The notes beneath the pieces are model-generated. The model did not search any database. It had not been told where the DNA came from and was given only the letters and a program-made list of their open reading frames with translations. Positions 28,430 through 38,555 of a stretch of DNA of 64,000 nt are shown piece after piece. Position numbers and translations under genes: made by a program. Origin of the DNA: Cytobacillus sp. IB215665 (GTDB lineage: Bacteria; Bacillota; Bacilli; Bacillales; SM2101). The stretch is from assembly GCF_033963835.1 (NCBI RefSeq), contig NZ_JAXBME010000002.1, positions 124,001-188,000 of the forward strand, in the 5' to 3' direction. How positions within the stretch are numbered: position 1 is the first letter of the stretch; every line of letters begins with the position of its first letter.

Positions 28430-28960
28430 CTAGGCTAAGAATTCAGCTTCTTTTAACGCTTCACATGCTGCGTCAAGTTTAGTTATTTCATTAGCCTCTA
28501 ATGTATGCATATGAATACCATCAGTTAGTTCAGAGAGTAATGGAGCATTCGTCGTAGTTAATTTTTTGAGAAATTGTTTGACCTCATTACGATTACTAAC
28601 CATGACAGATGCAGTTAAATCACCATACACAGGGTGTTCAATTGTCACATCTTTTACTGTTACACCAAGATCAACTAGTAAAGTAAGTTCTCTTTCTGTT
28701 TGTTCAGGGGTGTGACGACAAACAACAATTCGGGAATATAGTTGTTTTTGTTGTTGCTGTACATATAAATATCCTTGACTAGTTGCCAAAATTGGTTCAT
28801 GTCGCGCTTTTAATAAAGAAATATCTTGTACAATGACTTGCCTACTTACTTTTGTCCGCCTTGAGAGTTCTCCTCCAGTAACTGGCCCCTGACTTTCTTT
28901 TAGCCACTTTAATATAAGATTCCTTCTCGTTTCACCAAATATTTTCTGTTCGGTACTCAT
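28430..28960 (-). CDS. niaR: NAD biosynthesis transcriptional repressor NiaR
   Basis: 176 aa. N-terminal winged helix (about 8-60) and C-terminal 3H domain with conserved His (CRHT about 88, IEHPVYGDL about 110, DGIHMHTLE about 150) that bind metal and nicotinic acid. Represses nad genes when nicotinate is abundant. The ATG at 28960 follows AAGGAGGT; a longer frame would overlap nifS. It is the second gene of a nifS-niaR unit divergent from nadBCA. Also known as YrxA. Confidence 0.94.
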   Translation of the reverse strand: MSTEQKIFGETRRNLILKWLKESQGPVTGGELSRRTKVSRQVIVQDISLLKARHEPILATSQGYLYVQQQQKQLYSRIVVCRHTPEQTERELTLLVDLGVTVKDVTIEHPVYGDLTASVMVSNRNEVKQFLKKLTTTNAPLLSELTDGIHMHTLEANEITKLDAACEALKEAEFLA

Positions 28961-28961
28961 T

Positions 28962-30113
28962 CTATACCTCCTTATTAACTGTTTTTTGAAACTGTTGATC
29001 AAGTTTGTCTAAAACCGAGATGAATTTATTAATATCAGAAATTGTTGTGTATTTACCGAAAGATAAACGTACGTATTGTTTGGCTTCCTCTTTAGATTTT
29101 CCTATGGCAAGCATAGTTTTTGAAGGCTCTTGCATACCTACTTTACATGCACTGCCAGTAGATATAGCGATGCCGAAACGGTTGCATTCAAGCATAGTAT
29201 ATTGACCCTCAATACCTTGAATAATTATAGCAACGATATGCTGTAGCTGATCATGAGGATGACCAATAACTTCGACAGTTCTGTTAAGTGCATGTAACTC
29301 AGAAATCAAGCTTTGTCTTAATATAGAAAAATGATCGATATCATTATCCATATTACGACAGGATATTTGAGCAGCAGCAACAAATGAAGCAATTCCTGGT
29401 ACGTTTATTGTGCCAGGCCTAAAGCCATTTTCGTGAGTTGAATGAGGATATTGCGCTCTCCATTCTACTCCAGGGTGAATATATACTGCCCCAACACCTT
29501 TTGGTCCATATATTTTGTGACTTGAGATAGATATACTATCAAGGTTAAATTTCTGTACATCAATTGGAATCTTTCCAAATGTTTGAATGCAGTCACTATG
29601 AAAAAGAACATGATGTTCTTTTAGTAGTGCCCCTATTTTTGCTAAAGGTTGAATCGTTCCAATTTCTGAATTAGCATGTTGAATAGAGGCCAAAATTGTA
29701 TTTGGTGTTATTTCACTTTTCAATTGTTCTAAATCTATTTGCCCGTGTTGATTAACTGATAAATATGTTACGCTAAACCCTTCTAACTCCAATTGTCGGA
29801 ATACGTTTAATACAGATGAATGCTCAACTTCAGTAGTAATAAGATGATTGCCTTTATGACGATGAGCTTCAATAAGTGATTTGATGGCAAGAAAGTTACT
29901 CTCAGTACCTCCACTAGTAAAAAAAATACCCTTCTTCTTTCCATTAAACAATTTTCCTAATTCAGCTCTACAAGCCTCTAATACTTCATTTGACCTACTT
30001 CCATAATCGTGTAAACTACTAGCATTTCCAAAAATATTTGTAGATGTATGCTCATAAACCTGCATTGCTTCACTACATATAGGTGTTGTAGCAGCATAGT
30101 CTAGATAAATCAT
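28962..30113 (-). CDS. nifS: Cysteine desulfurase NifS (supplies NadA Fe-S cluster)
   Basis: 383 aa PLP enzyme. The PLP-lysine motif SSHKIYGPKGVGA (about 197-210) and the active Cys loop GSACKVGMQEPSK (about 320) are intact. Start MIYLDYAATTP at 30113, 8 bases after a GAGG; GTG 30122 and ATG 30116 are possible. Its divergence from nadBCA fits the role shown for the B. subtilis homologue: sulfur delivery for the 4Fe-4S cluster of quinolinate synthase. Confidence 0.94.
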   Translation of the reverse strand: MIYLDYAATTPICSEAMQVYEHTSTNIFGNASSLHDYGSRSNEVLEACRAELGKLFNGKKKGIFFTSGGTESNFLAIKSLIEAHRHKGNHLITTEVEHSSVLNVFRQLELEGFSVTYLSVNQHGQIDLEQLKSEITPNTILASIQHANSEIGTIQPLAKIGALLKEHHVLFHSDCIQTFGKIPIDVQKFNLDSISISSHKIYGPKGVGAVYIHPGVEWRAQYPHSTHENGFRPGTINVPGIASFVAAAQISCRNMDNDIDHFSILRQSLISELHALNRTVEVIGHPHDQLQHIVAIIIQGIEGQYTMLECNRFGIAISTGSACKVGMQEPSKTMLAIGKSKEEAKQYVRLSFGKYTTISDINKFISVLDKLDQQFQKTVNKEV

Positions 30114-30122
30114 CATTTGCAC

Positions 30123-30214
30123 CTCGTTATGAAAAAAAGTAAATATCTCTTGTCTTTAGTTTAAATATATGTCAATATAGGTGTCAAGACAGTTGTAATC
30201 TAGGGGGCGGAAAT
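30123..30214. promoter_or_regulatory. Divergent nifS/nadB promoter and probable NiaR operator
   Basis: 92-bp intergenic region. It holds TGTCAAGACA at 30183-30192 and a second TGTCAATATAGG at 30170, with TTGACA boxes readable on the minus strand. The TGTC/GACA arms resemble YrxA/NiaR sites. Autoregulated control of both units by NiaR is an inference. Confidence 0.55.
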
Positions 30215-31780
30215 ATGCCTAAAGTAGATGTAATTATTATTGGAAGTGGCATATCGGCATTAGTTGCTGCAGAACGTTTATGTAAGCATAAAAATGTGAT
30301 TGTTATCACAAAGTCCACAAAATATGATAATAATTCATCTTTAGCACAAGGCGGGGTTGCTTGTGTAGTTGATGAAAATGATCATTGGATGGCACATTAT
30401 TATGATACAGTTATAGCGGGACGTAATCATAATAATGAGCATTCTGTTAAGCTTCTTGTACAACAAGGACCTTTATATATACAACAATTGATTGACAATG
30501 GTATGCAGTTTGATAGAAGCGCTAGTAATCATCTGCAACTTGGTAAAGAAGGGGCTCATCGAGCATCACGGATCCTTCACGCTGGGGGAGATGCTACAGG
30601 AAGACGACTGATGACCTATTTACACAATAGGATTAAAGATAAAGTTACCATCATTGAGGATGAGATGGCTATAGATTTACTCGTGACCAATGACGTATGC
30701 ACTGGAGTTATGACTAGGAATAGCAATGGACAAACAACGAAATATTATGCTGTACACACGGTGCTAGCAACAGGTGGTTGCGGTGGAATGTACAGTAGAA
30801 CTTCGAATAATGATTCGGTTACTGGTGACGGCTTAGCGATGGCATATCGTGCAGGTGCACAGCTCGTTGATTTAGAATTTATTCAGTTTCATCCAACGAT
30901 GTTATATGCGAATGGGATTGCTGGGGATCTAGTATCTGAAGCTGTACGTGGTGAAGGGGCAACATTGGTCACAAAAGAAGGTAGAAGAATAATGGAAGGT
31001 GTACATGAGTTAGGCGATCTTGCACCTCGCGATGTTGTTTCACGAGTCATCTACTCGGAAATGAATAAAGGTGAAGAAATATTTTTAGATATATCCACCA
31101 TTGATGATTTTGATAAAAGGTTTCCAACAATAACCAAACTCTGTCAAGAACAGCAGATAGACATTAACAATAAATTTATTCCAGTCGTACCAGGAGCTCA
31201 TTTTCTTATGGGGGGCATAAGGACAGACCATCAAGGTAAAACGTCTATTAAAGGCTTATATGCTGTAGGTGAAACAGCATGTACAGGAGTACATGGTGCT
31301 AATCGATTAGCAAGTAATTCATTGTTAGAAGGAATTGTATTTTCACAGCTCTTATCAGACTATATTTTACAATCCAACTTAAGTTTAAAAAATCTCAACC
31401 ATTTAAAAAAACGAGACCAAATTGGACATTATTCAACAAATCTTCCTTCTAAACAACAAATACAAGCTGTGATGATGCAGAATGTAGGTATTGTTCGAGA
31501 TGGAAACAGCTTGTTTGATGCAAAAACATGGTTTGAACAATATCTAACGAATGATAAGAAATATGTTGATGTATCTCAATTGACTAATGAACAAGTTACT
31601 ATCATTAATATGGTGACGGTAGGTTGGCTTATTTCATCTTCAGCTCTGTTAAGAACAGAAAGTCGAGGAGGACATTATCGTACTGATTATCCTAGTGAAG
31701 ATGATCTAGGATGGTTAGGGGAAGAAATAATTAGACATAAATATGAAGCTTCTACTTATGCAGTTAGTAACAGGAGATGA
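30215..31780 (+). CDS. nadB: L-aspartate oxidase
   Basis: 521 aa flavoprotein that oxidises aspartate to iminoaspartate, the first step of de novo NAD synthesis. N-terminal FAD dinucleotide-binding motif IIGSGISALVAAE (about 7-19), SSLAQGGVA (about 42-50), catalytic region HFLMGGIRTD (about 329), and C-terminal helical domain. Starts the nadB-nadC-nadA operon; ends just before nadC. Confidence 0.96.
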   Translation: MPKVDVIIIGSGISALVAAERLCKHKNVIVITKSTKYDNNSSLAQGGVACVVDENDHWMAHYYDTVIAGRNHNNEHSVKLLVQQGPLYIQQLIDNGMQFDRSASNHLQLGKEGAHRASRILHAGGDATGRRLMTYLHNRIKDKVTIIEDEMAIDLLVTNDVCTGVMTRNSNGQTTKYYAVHTVLATGGCGGMYSRTSNNDSVTGDGLAMAYRAGAQLVDLEFIQFHPTMLYANGIAGDLVSEAVRGEGATLVTKEGRRIMEGVHELGDLAPRDVVSRVIYSEMNKGEEIFLDISTIDDFDKRFPTITKLCQEQQIDINNKFIPVVPGAHFLMGGIRTDHQGKTSIKGLYAVGETACTGVHGANRLASNSLLEGIVFSQLLSDYILQSNLSLKNLNHLKKRDQIGHYSTNLPSKQQIQAVMMQNVGIVRDGNSLFDAKTWFEQYLTNDKKYVDVSQLTNEQVTIINMVTVGWLISSSALLRTESRGGHYRTDYPSEDDLGWLGEEIIRHKYEASTYAVSNRR

Positions 31781-31784
31781 CAGT

Positions 31785-32615
31785 ATGAACAAAATTAAGT
31801 TACGGAAAGACATTGAACAATTTTTTTTAGAAGACGTTGGAGAGAGAGATGTAACATCTGAAACAATTTTTCCTACTCATCAACAAGGTATAGCAAAAAT
31901 GATAGCTAAAGGTGATGGGCTTTTTTGCGGAGAGGACATTATTAAAGAAGGCTATCTAATACTTGATTCTAATATTACTGTAGAGACACATAAGGCCGAT
32001 GGTGAGATAGTAGCTGCTGGTGATGTTATTGCGACTATTGAAGGCTCGATACAAAATATTCTCATCGGTGAGCGTGTGATATTAAACTTAATACAACGGA
32101 TGAGCGGCATTGCAACACTCACTAATGAAGTAGTTAAGCGATTAAATAGTGATCATACGAGGATATGCGATACAAGAAAAACGACACCAGGATTACGTAT
32201 GTTTGAAAAATACGCTGTTTCTTGTGGAGGTGGATATAATCATCGCATAGGTCTTTATGATGGTGTAATGATTAAAGATAATCATATAGCTTTTTGTGGA
32301 TCAATTACAAAGGCTGTAGCAGCCGTTAGACAGCAAGTAGGTCACATGGTGAAAATTGAGGTAGAAACGGAGACAGAAGAACAGGTACTTGAAGCAGTGC
32401 AAGCAAAGGCTGATGTTATAATGTTTGATAATTGTACGCCCGAAGCAATTACAAAATATGTTTCTTTAGTGCCTACAAGTATAATTACAGAAGCATCAGG
32501 AGGAATCAATCTTGAAAGCTTACCGTTATACAGAGATACTGGTGTAGATTATATATCCTTAGGAATGCTTACACATTCTGTCAAGGCTTTAGATATTAGC
32601 ATGAGAGTTAAATAG
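31785..32615 (+). CDS. nadC: Nicotinate-nucleotide pyrophosphorylase (carboxylating)
   Basis: 276 aa quinolinate phosphoribosyltransferase. [11 protein letters not shown] (about 126-136) and [20 protein letters not shown] (about 148-167) are family signatures that bind quinolinate and PRPP. ATG at 31785 follows AGGAGATGA; the frame's upstream start at 31743 lies inside nadB. Third step of the pathway. Confidence 0.97.
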   Translation: MNKIKLRKDIEQFFLEDVGERDVTSETIFPTHQQGIAKMIAKGDGLFCGEDIIKEGYLILDSNITVETHKADGEIVAAGDVIATIEGSIQNILIGERVILNLIQRMSGIATLTNEVVKRLNSDHTRICDTRKTTPGLRMFEKYAVSCGGGYNHRIGLYDGVMIKDNHIAFCGSITKAVAAVRQQVGHMVKIEVETETEEQVLEAVQAKADVIMFDNCTPEAITKYVSLVPTSIITEASGGINLESLPLYRDTGVDYISLGMLTHSVKALDISMRVK

Positions 32616-32635
32616 AAGGAAGGGGAGAACTGAAA

Positions 32636-33745
32636 ATGAACGTACTAGATTTAATTCAAAGTGAAAAACATCAAGGATTGCCTGAGCGATATCGAGAATT
32701 ATCAACTGAAGAAATGGTTAGACGTGTGTCGGAGATAAAGGAGAAGTTCGGTAATAAATTGTATATTCCAGGTCACCATTATCAGAAAGATGAAGTAATT
32801 CAATTCGCAGACACGACAGGTGATTCTCTTCAACTAGCACAAGTTTCAGCTGCAAATAAAGAAGCAGAATATATTGTGTTTTGTGGAGTGCACTTTATGG
32901 CTGAAACAGCAGATATATTGACCGACGACAATCAAAAAGTAATCTTGCCAGATATGCGCGCAGGATGCTCAATGGCTGATATGGCAAACCTTGAACAAAC
33001 TGAGCGCGGTTTTAACAAGATGAAAGCCGAATTTGGGGATACAATTTTACCTTTAACATATGTCAATTCAACAGCTGAAATTAAGGCATTTGTTGGAAGA
33101 AACGGTGGTGCTACGGTCACATCTTCAAATGCCAAAAAAATGCTTGAATGGGCATTCACACAAAAAGAAAGGATTTTATTTTTGCCTGACCAGCATTTAG
33201 GAAGAAATACTGCCTACGATTTAGGGATTCCTTTGGAACAAATGGCTGTTTGGAATCCTATCTCTGATAGCTTCGAATATGAAGGGGACTTGGAAGAAGT
33301 AAAGGTAATTTTATGGAAAGGGCATTGTTCTGTCCATGAAAATTTCACTGTTGAGAATATTAAAGAAATACGCGCCACTAAACCTGATATGAATATTATT
33401 GTTCATCCTGAATGTAGTCGTGAAGTCGTTGAATTATCAGATGATGCAGGATCAACTAAATATATTATAGAAACAATTTCTAAAGCGGAAGCTGGAAGTA
33501 AGTGGGCAATCGGCACAGAAATGAACTTAGTTAATCGCATAATTAACGATCATCCTGATAAAGAAATTGTATCGTTAAATCCCGCAATGTGTCCGTGTTT
33601 AACTATGAATCGTATCGATTTACCGCATCTACTTTGGGCATTAGAAGAGCTTGAAAAAGGAAAAGTTCATAATCAAATTATTGTCTCAGAACAAGTTGCA
33701 GAAGATTCATTGAAAGCGTTAGAAAGAATGCTTGCAAGAGCATAA
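32636..33745 (+). CDS. nadA: Quinolinate synthase
   Basis: 369 aa. Condenses iminoaspartate with dihydroxyacetone phosphate. Conserved Cys for the 4Fe-4S cluster are in [11 protein letters not shown] (about 83), HPECSREV (about 260) and [13 protein letters not shown] (about 320). [11 protein letters not shown] near residue 45 is a substrate-site motif. The nearby nifS supplies sulfur for the cluster. 20 bp after nadC. Confidence 0.97.
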   Translation: MNVLDLIQSEKHQGLPERYRELSTEEMVRRVSEIKEKFGNKLYIPGHHYQKDEVIQFADTTGDSLQLAQVSAANKEAEYIVFCGVHFMAETADILTDDNQKVILPDMRAGCSMADMANLEQTERGFNKMKAEFGDTILPLTYVNSTAEIKAFVGRNGGATVTSSNAKKMLEWAFTQKERILFLPDQHLGRNTAYDLGIPLEQMAVWNPISDSFEYEGDLEEVKVILWKGHCSVHENFTVENIKEIRATKPDMNIIVHPECSREVVELSDDAGSTKYIIETISKAEAGSKWAIGTEMNLVNRIINDHPDKEIVSLNPAMCPCLTMNRIDLPHLLWALEELEKGKVHNQIIVSEQVAEDSLKALERMLARA

Positions 33746-33756
33746 TTTAAGTTACT

Positions 33757-33909
33757 AACTCTTTATAAACTATGTTGCAGCTCAAGAAATATTTAGTATA
33801 GATATTGTTATCAATATCGTTTGTTAATAGGAAAATATGTCAAGTACTTTATCGTTGGACTTAGAATTATTCCCTTGAACGAAGAAACATATTCAATGCG
33901 CAAACAGCC
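33757..33909 (+). repeat. MITE-like element between nadA and its terminator
   Basis: Left end AACTCTTTATAAACTATGTT, right end ATTCAATGCGCAAACAGCC. Possible target duplication GTTACTAA/GTTATTAA (7 of 8). It would be part of the nadA 3' untranslated region. Confidence 0.6.
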
Positions 33910-33932
33910 GTTATTAAGTATGAATTAACAAG

Positions 33933-33964
33933 AACACTCCTGGTATGTTATCAGGAGTTTTTTA
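33933..33964 (+). terminator. Terminator after nadA
   Basis: ACTCCTG paired with CAGGAGT, then TTTTTTAT; separated from nadA by the repeat element. Confidence 0.75.
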
Positions 33965-34037
33965 TAGTTGTTATACATAATTTAAGTTAATACAGCATAT
34001 GTTTTGGTGAAGAATAGTGGCAAAATGCCTAAGTTCA

Positions 34038-34045
34038 CATACACT
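34038..34045 (+). promoter_or_regulatory. Candidate sigma-E -10 box of safA
   Basis: CATACACT, 34 bases before the start codon, fits the sigma-E -10 consensus. A convincing -35 at the right spacing is not seen. B. subtilis safA is sigma-E dependent. Confidence 0.4.
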
Positions 34046-34078
34046 GTAAAGACTGATTTGTGAGGAGGGAGCCTAATA

Positions 34079-35296
34079 GTGAAAATCCACATTGTCCAAA
34101 AAGGTGATACATTATGGAAAATTGCTCAAAAATATGGGGTTGATTTTACAGAATTAAAAAATATGAATACGCAATTAAGTAACCCGGATATGATTTTGCC
34201 TGGGATGAAAATTAAAGTACCTACTGGGAATGTTCATGTAAAAAAAGAAGCGGCTATTAACAATAATGTGAAAAAAGAAGCAAAAGTAAACGTAGTATCG
34301 AATGTCGAAGCTGAAGTGGAAGAGCCAATAATTAATCAGCCACAAAAACCATTGCCTGTCATGGCAGAAGAGAAAAAGAAAGAAGTTAAACCGGTAGAAA
34401 AAACTCAGAACAAAGCATTAATGGCTGAAGAAAACAAAGTACCATATGTTCCTCCTATGGCGAAAAAGCATACACCCTACTATCCTGAAATAGATGTGAA
34501 TAACTATTATACAGTGAATATGCCAATTGTAAATCAACAACCTGCAGCTGCACCTGAGTATCCGGAAAAACCTAGTAATGTTTTACCCGGTATGATGAAA
34601 CCGGAAGAGGTAGAAGCTGAAGATGTGATGATGGAGGAGAAATTAGAAATGCCAAAGATGCCACAAATGCCACAATATTACCCACCAACACCACAATATG
34701 TCGCTCCAGCATACGGATATCAGCCAACTCCACCTCCTAACTTTTATCCACAAGCAGTAAGCCCGATGATAATGCCAGAAATGGAAGAAGAAACAATGAA
34801 AGCTAATGTTATGCCTATGGAAGAAGAAATGGCAATGAAGCAAAACCAAACAACTGTAATGCCTAGTGTTGAGCAAAAACCTCCAATGGGGGTATCACCA
34901 GCAATGGCACCACAAGCACCTTATATGATGCAACCTGCACCATATTGTGTCCCAATTACACCTATTCAGCCAGGGTATGGATTTGGTTATGAACCTTACC
35001 CAATGCAACCTGCACCTGAGGGAGTATCTCCAGAAGCGCTAAGCCCAGATGAAGAAATAGAGAATAATGAAAGTGTAATGTCTTATGAAAATGCACCTAC
35101 GATTCCAGAACAAGGAGGGGTAATGCCATCATACGCTAATCAACAACATTACGGTGTTAACCCAATGATGCAACAACAGGCATATAATAATCATCAATCA
35201 CACCATAGGGTGGCACCATATCAGTATTATTATCCATCAGCTCCACCGTACCAACCTATTTATCCAATGCCACATTTCGATAATGAAGACAATTAA
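34079..35296 (+). CDS. safA: Spore coat inner-layer morphogen SafA
   Basis: 405 aa. N-terminal LysM domain (about 1-48, IHIVQKGDTLWKIAQKYGVD) that targets the cortex/coat interface, then a Lys/Glu-rich linker and a long Met/Pro/Gln/Tyr-rich C-terminal half, typical of SafA. SafA recruits inner-coat proteins and binds SpoVID, also present in this window. GTG start with GAGGAGGGA. B. subtilis makes a short C-terminal form by internal initiation; several internal ATGs could do so here. Confidence 0.93.
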   Translation: MKIHIVQKGDTLWKIAQKYGVDFTELKNMNTQLSNPDMILPGMKIKVPTGNVHVKKEAAINNNVKKEAKVNVVSNVEAEVEEPIINQPQKPLPVMAEEKKKEVKPVEKTQNKALMAEENKVPYVPPMAKKHTPYYPEIDVNNYYTVNMPIVNQQPAAAPEYPEKPSNVLPGMMKPEEVEAEDVMMEEKLEMPKMPQMPQYYPPTPQYVAPAYGYQPTPPPNFYPQAVSPMIMPEMEEETMKANVMPMEEEMAMKQNQTTVMPSVEQKPPMGVSPAMAPQAPYMMQPAPYCVPITPIQPGYGFGYEPYPMQPAPEGVSPEALSPDEEIENNESVMSYENAPTIPEQGGVMPSYANQQHYGVNPMMQQQAYNNHQSHHRVAPYQYYYPSAPPYQPIYPMPHFDNEDN

Positions 35297-35333
35297 AGCA
35301 AATGGCATACTTACTTTCATCGGTGTCAATTAT

Positions 35334-35375
35334 AAGCCAACAACAAGATGATTATTGTAACCTTGTTGTTGGCTT
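35334..35375 (+). terminator. Hairpin after safA
   Basis: 14-bp perfect stem AAGCCAACAACAAG, 14-base loop. No long T-run follows, so termination is likely but not certain. Confidence 0.6.
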
Positions 35376-35719
35376 TGGCTTATGATCTAATTCAAACGTC
35401 TTGAACATTTGAGAAAAGCAGCAAAAGCAATGCTTTTTGTCTTGTAATGAAGAAGTAATTTTATGCGGATAAATGGTGATGAAAAACTAATTATACACTT
35501 ATCAATGAGAGGGCATAAAGCCTTCTTTTTTAGTCCGCTTACGTTTGATTGTTGCTTACCGTAGACCAAATATATGTTATAAATTTATTGAGACTATGAC
35601 AATGTATATGCAAAGTTGTTACGAGTACTTCACAGAAAGAGCTGTTATGAAAGTTCATTTGTCCATCGTAAGATCATTTTGGTCATATATTTAACAAGAA
35701 ATTGAAGTGAAGATCAATA

Positions 35720-36197
35720 ATGAAGGAGAAAATTTCAGAACCTGTAGTTGGATACAGGAACAAGTTATAAAAGGAATTAGCGGAGGTATGCATTCAGCTA
35801 TCGTTGCTCGTCTATAAAAAAGGCTTTTTCAAATAATTCATAGGTCTTATTCATGCCATGTAAGAACAACCCTCAAGAGCAAGTAGATGCTTTAGAAGTT
35901 GTGATTAATTGTAAAAAATTGTGGGGTTGATTTGATCATTATGTCGTAGATTTGACTGAAGTTCATCAGTAGCTTTTTTCCTAAATAGAAATAAATTAAT
36001 GGAAGCACAAGGGATGAAGAAGCTGCTACATTAGGTGATGCATATAACCCTCGCTGTGAGATGGGGACAACATATGAGATGACCGATTAATATTTTAAAG
36101 ACGAAGCAATTCTTGAAAAAGCTCGTCAAATTGTTATTTTTCACATAATCGCTCACACTAAAAACGAGAGCTTGCAGCAGCCTCTCCAAAACTGTAA
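35720..36197 (+). pseudogene. nadE: Decayed NAD synthetase (nadE) pseudogene
   Basis: Reading frames must be switched several times, but the pieces form an NH3-dependent NAD synthetase. ATG at 35720 gives MKEKIS, then WIQEQVIKGISGG(M/H)SAIVARL (the PP-loop SGGIDSA degraded), MPCKNNPQEQVDALEVV, DHYVVDLTEVHQ, DEEAATLGDA near 36020, and KRELAAASPKL at the end. Stops, frameshifts and an overall loss of roughly 270 bases (478 versus about 750) rule out function. It lies close to nadBCA, so an ancestral nad cluster may have included it. A working nadE elsewhere in the genome is expected. Confidence 0.8.
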
Positions 36198-36318
36198 GCA
36201 GTTACCGTCGGAGTTTTAGTATAACCTTAATGCCTAAATGCCAACATAATGATGAGCATCAATCTTGTAGGTGATGTTCACACATGATGACGCAAAGAAT
36301 GGTATGGGGGGATAAACG

Positions 36319-37041
36319 TTGCGGAAATCTGTATTTTCGATATCAGGATCGCTATTACTTGTTGGAGTGCTAGCAGCTTGTAATACAACTGCTAAAGAAG
36401 GAGCACTTGAATACAACGAACGTACAAGGCCAATCGGATATTATTCAAATGAGAATATAAACAATAATCGGTATAACCAAAATACTGGTAATGCTTTTAT
36501 GATGAATGATAATGATGGTGCGATAACAGAATTTATGGATAGAAACGTTACAAATAACAAAAGGAATATTGCTTATAAAAAAAGTACAAATTATAACAAT
36601 GCTCCAATGCGTTTTCCAGCAACAGTTAACCGCGAGCCACTTGCAGATCAATCAGGGTATAATTACCATGGGCACTTAAATAACTTGACTACACCAGCAA
36701 GGTCATCATATTACACCAATTATGAAGGCAGACTTGCTGAAGATATTTCACGGAAAGCAGAAACTGTGCCGAATGTAAGGGCAGCACGTACGTTAGTTCG
36801 TGGAAATGATATTATTGTTGCCTGTGATACTACAGGAAATCAACGAGAAGTTATTAATGATGTCCAACAATCCATCGGTACACTCGCTAATGGAAAAAAA
36901 GTGAAGGTTGTAACAGATACGGGAACACTATCATTAATTCGTCAAATAGATAATGATATCCGAAACGGTGGACCTCGAGAAACAATTAATAAATCAATTA
37001 ACGATTTGTTTGAAGGTTCATTAAATACACGTACGAGATAA
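36319..37041 (+). CDS. Sporulation lipoprotein, YhcN/YlaJ family (CoxA-like)
   Basis: 240 aa. Signal peptide with lipobox LLLVGVLAACN (Cys about 21), an Asn/Tyr-rich linker (about 30-125), then a YhcN/YlaJ domain (about 135-235, NVRAARTLVRGNDIIVACD). TTG start after GGGGGGATAA. In B. subtilis the gene after safA is coxA (yrbB), a cortex-associated spore protein of this family, so CoxA is the likely counterpart. Probably anchored in a forespore membrane. Confidence 0.85.
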   Translation: MRKSVFSISGSLLLVGVLAACNTTAKEGALEYNERTRPIGYYSNENINNNRYNQNTGNAFMMNDNDGAITEFMDRNVTNNKRNIAYKKSTNYNNAPMRFPATVNREPLADQSGYNYHGHLNNLTTPARSSYYTNYEGRLAEDISRKAETVPNVRAARTLVRGNDIIVACDTTGNQREVINDVQQSIGTLANGKKVKVVTDTGTLSLIRQIDNDIRNGGPRETINKSINDLFEGSLNTRTR

Positions 37042-37049
37042 AAAAGTAC

Positions 37050-37115
37050 AAGAGGGTCTGAACTCACGATTCATATACTATATATATGTATTGGGTTTCT
37101 GACCCTTTTGTTTTG
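37050..37115 (+). terminator. Terminator after the YhcN-like gene
   Basis: AGAGGGTCTGAACTCA pairs (with G-U pairs) with TGGGTTTCTGACCCTTT, followed by TGTTTT. Confidence 0.75.
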
Positions 37116-37205
37116 GATAATATGCGGCATATTTGCAATTTAGATTAAAAATTTTATTAAATGGTCAGAATAATATTGTAGCACTTGATTTTAGAGGTGA
37201 TGATA

Positions 37206-37766
37206 ATGAGACTGTTTAGTAAAATAGTGATAACAAGTATGATTTTATCCATCTTTAGTTTGCTAGCTTCAGTTATAGCTGTCGGAAATGATTTGAGATT
37301 ACATTCCACGAATGACAAAAGAAATGCTGAATCGGACGTTTACGAAGTTTCCGGTCCGTTATATAAAAAGGTCATTCTTGAAAGAATCTATTTAGATGGT
37401 GAAGTAAGTGAAGAAATTGTAAATGAAACGATTTGGTCAATGGAAGACTTTTGGGCGCTATACGCTGACTGGCAACTAGTTGAACAAAATGACGAACAAA
37501 TTGTTTTTATGCGACATATTGAAGATATTTCGCCTTTATTAAAGGCAAATGGTTATTTCGGTATTAATGATAATGGTGTATTGATGATTTTTGAAGGGAA
37601 ACCAGCAGGTGGGAGTCGAGTCATTCAATCTTTTTATCAAATTGATATAGGAAAACTCGAAAGTCACCAACATGATTTATTAAAACGAGGTATTCCTGTT
37701 GAATCAAAGGATAAATATAATCAAGTTATTGAGGCGTTTAAGCACTTTCAAGCTAGTGTACCATAA
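37206..37766 (+). CDS. bofC: Forespore checkpoint protein BofC
   Basis: 186 aa. N-terminal signal or anchor (about 1-27), then the two BofC domains (about 45-180; LKANGYFGINDNGVLMIFEGKP in the second). BofC inhibits SpoIVB so that pro-sigma-K processing by SpoIVFB, also in this window, is timed correctly. ATG at 37206 is best spaced from AGAGGTGA; ATG 37200 is possible. Located just upstream of ruvA as in B. subtilis. Confidence 0.9.
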   Translation: MRLFSKIVITSMILSIFSLLASVIAVGNDLRLHSTNDKRNAESDVYEVSGPLYKKVILERIYLDGEVSEEIVNETIWSMEDFWALYADWQLVEQNDEQIVFMRHIEDISPLLKANGYFGINDNGVLMIFEGKPAGGSRVIQSFYQIDIGKLESHQHDLLKRGIPVESKDKYNQVIEAFKHFQASVP

Positions 37767-37881
37767 TTGAATATAATAAATTGGGTATATTTGCAAGTTG
37801 GTTGGCAAACGTTGTCGCTTCTTCTCTAAAATATGTTTTTAACAGTGACTTCAATTAACATATTCTTTCTTGTACAAGATT

Positions 37882-37912
37882 TTGCTTCATTGTGAATAAA
37901 GTATGGTAAAAT
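37882..37912 (+). promoter_or_regulatory. Probable ruvA promoter
   Basis: Extended -10 TGGTAAAAT (TAAAAT at 37907-37912) with TTGCTT 19 bases upstream. It lies 30 bases before the ruvA start. Confidence 0.4.
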
Positions 37913-37942
37913 GATGTACAGCAAAGATGAGGAGAGAGAAAG

Positions 37943-38542
37943 TTGATTGAATTTATCAAAGGGAGTATTCAATATATAAACCCAGAATATATTGTTATTG
38001 AAAATAATGGGATTGGTTATGAGATTCAAACACCAAACCCTTATGTTTTTCACGTACAAAGAGAGGAAACTATCTATACATATCAGTACGTTCGTGAAGA
38101 TGTTCTAGCTTTATACGGATTTCAAACAAGAGAAGAAAAAGCATTATTCCGTAAACTTTTACAAGTCTCTGGAATTGGTCCAAAAGGAGCACTTGCAATC
38201 TTAGCTGCTGGACAGCCAGTGCAGGTTGTCAAAGCAATTGAACAAGAAGATGAAAAGTTCTTAGTGAAATTTCCAGGGGTAGGGAAAAAAACTGCTAGAC
38301 AAATGATTCTTGATTTAAAAGGTAAACTTGAGGACTTAGTAGCAGTGCCAAATTTATTTACTTCAGATGATAGTATAGAAGAACAAGAGAATGGGCCACA
38401 GGCGCTACTTGAAGCGATAGAAGCTCTAAAAGTTCTCGGTTATGCAGAAAGAGAAATTAATAAGGTGAAAAAACATTTACTTGAAGAACAGCTTACGACT
38501 GATCAGTATATCAAAAAAGCATTACAAAGGCTATTAACGTAG
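37943..38542 (+). CDS. ruvA: Holliday junction helicase subunit RuvA
   Basis: 199 aa. OB-fold domain (about 1-65), tandem helix-hairpin-helix (about 70-135, [16 protein letters not shown] and [13 protein letters not shown]), and C-terminal RuvB-binding domain (about 150-199). TTG start after GAGGAGAGA. 13 bp before ruvB. Confidence 0.96.
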   Translation: MIEFIKGSIQYINPEYIVIENNGIGYEIQTPNPYVFHVQREETIYTYQYVREDVLALYGFQTREEKALFRKLLQVSGIGPKGALAILAAGQPVQVVKAIEQEDEKFLVKFPGVGKKTARQMILDLKGKLEDLVAVPNLFTSDDSIEEQENGPQALLEAIEALKVLGYAEREINKVKKHLLEEQLTTDQYIKKALQRLLT

Positions 38543-38555
38543 GAGGCTTGAAGCG

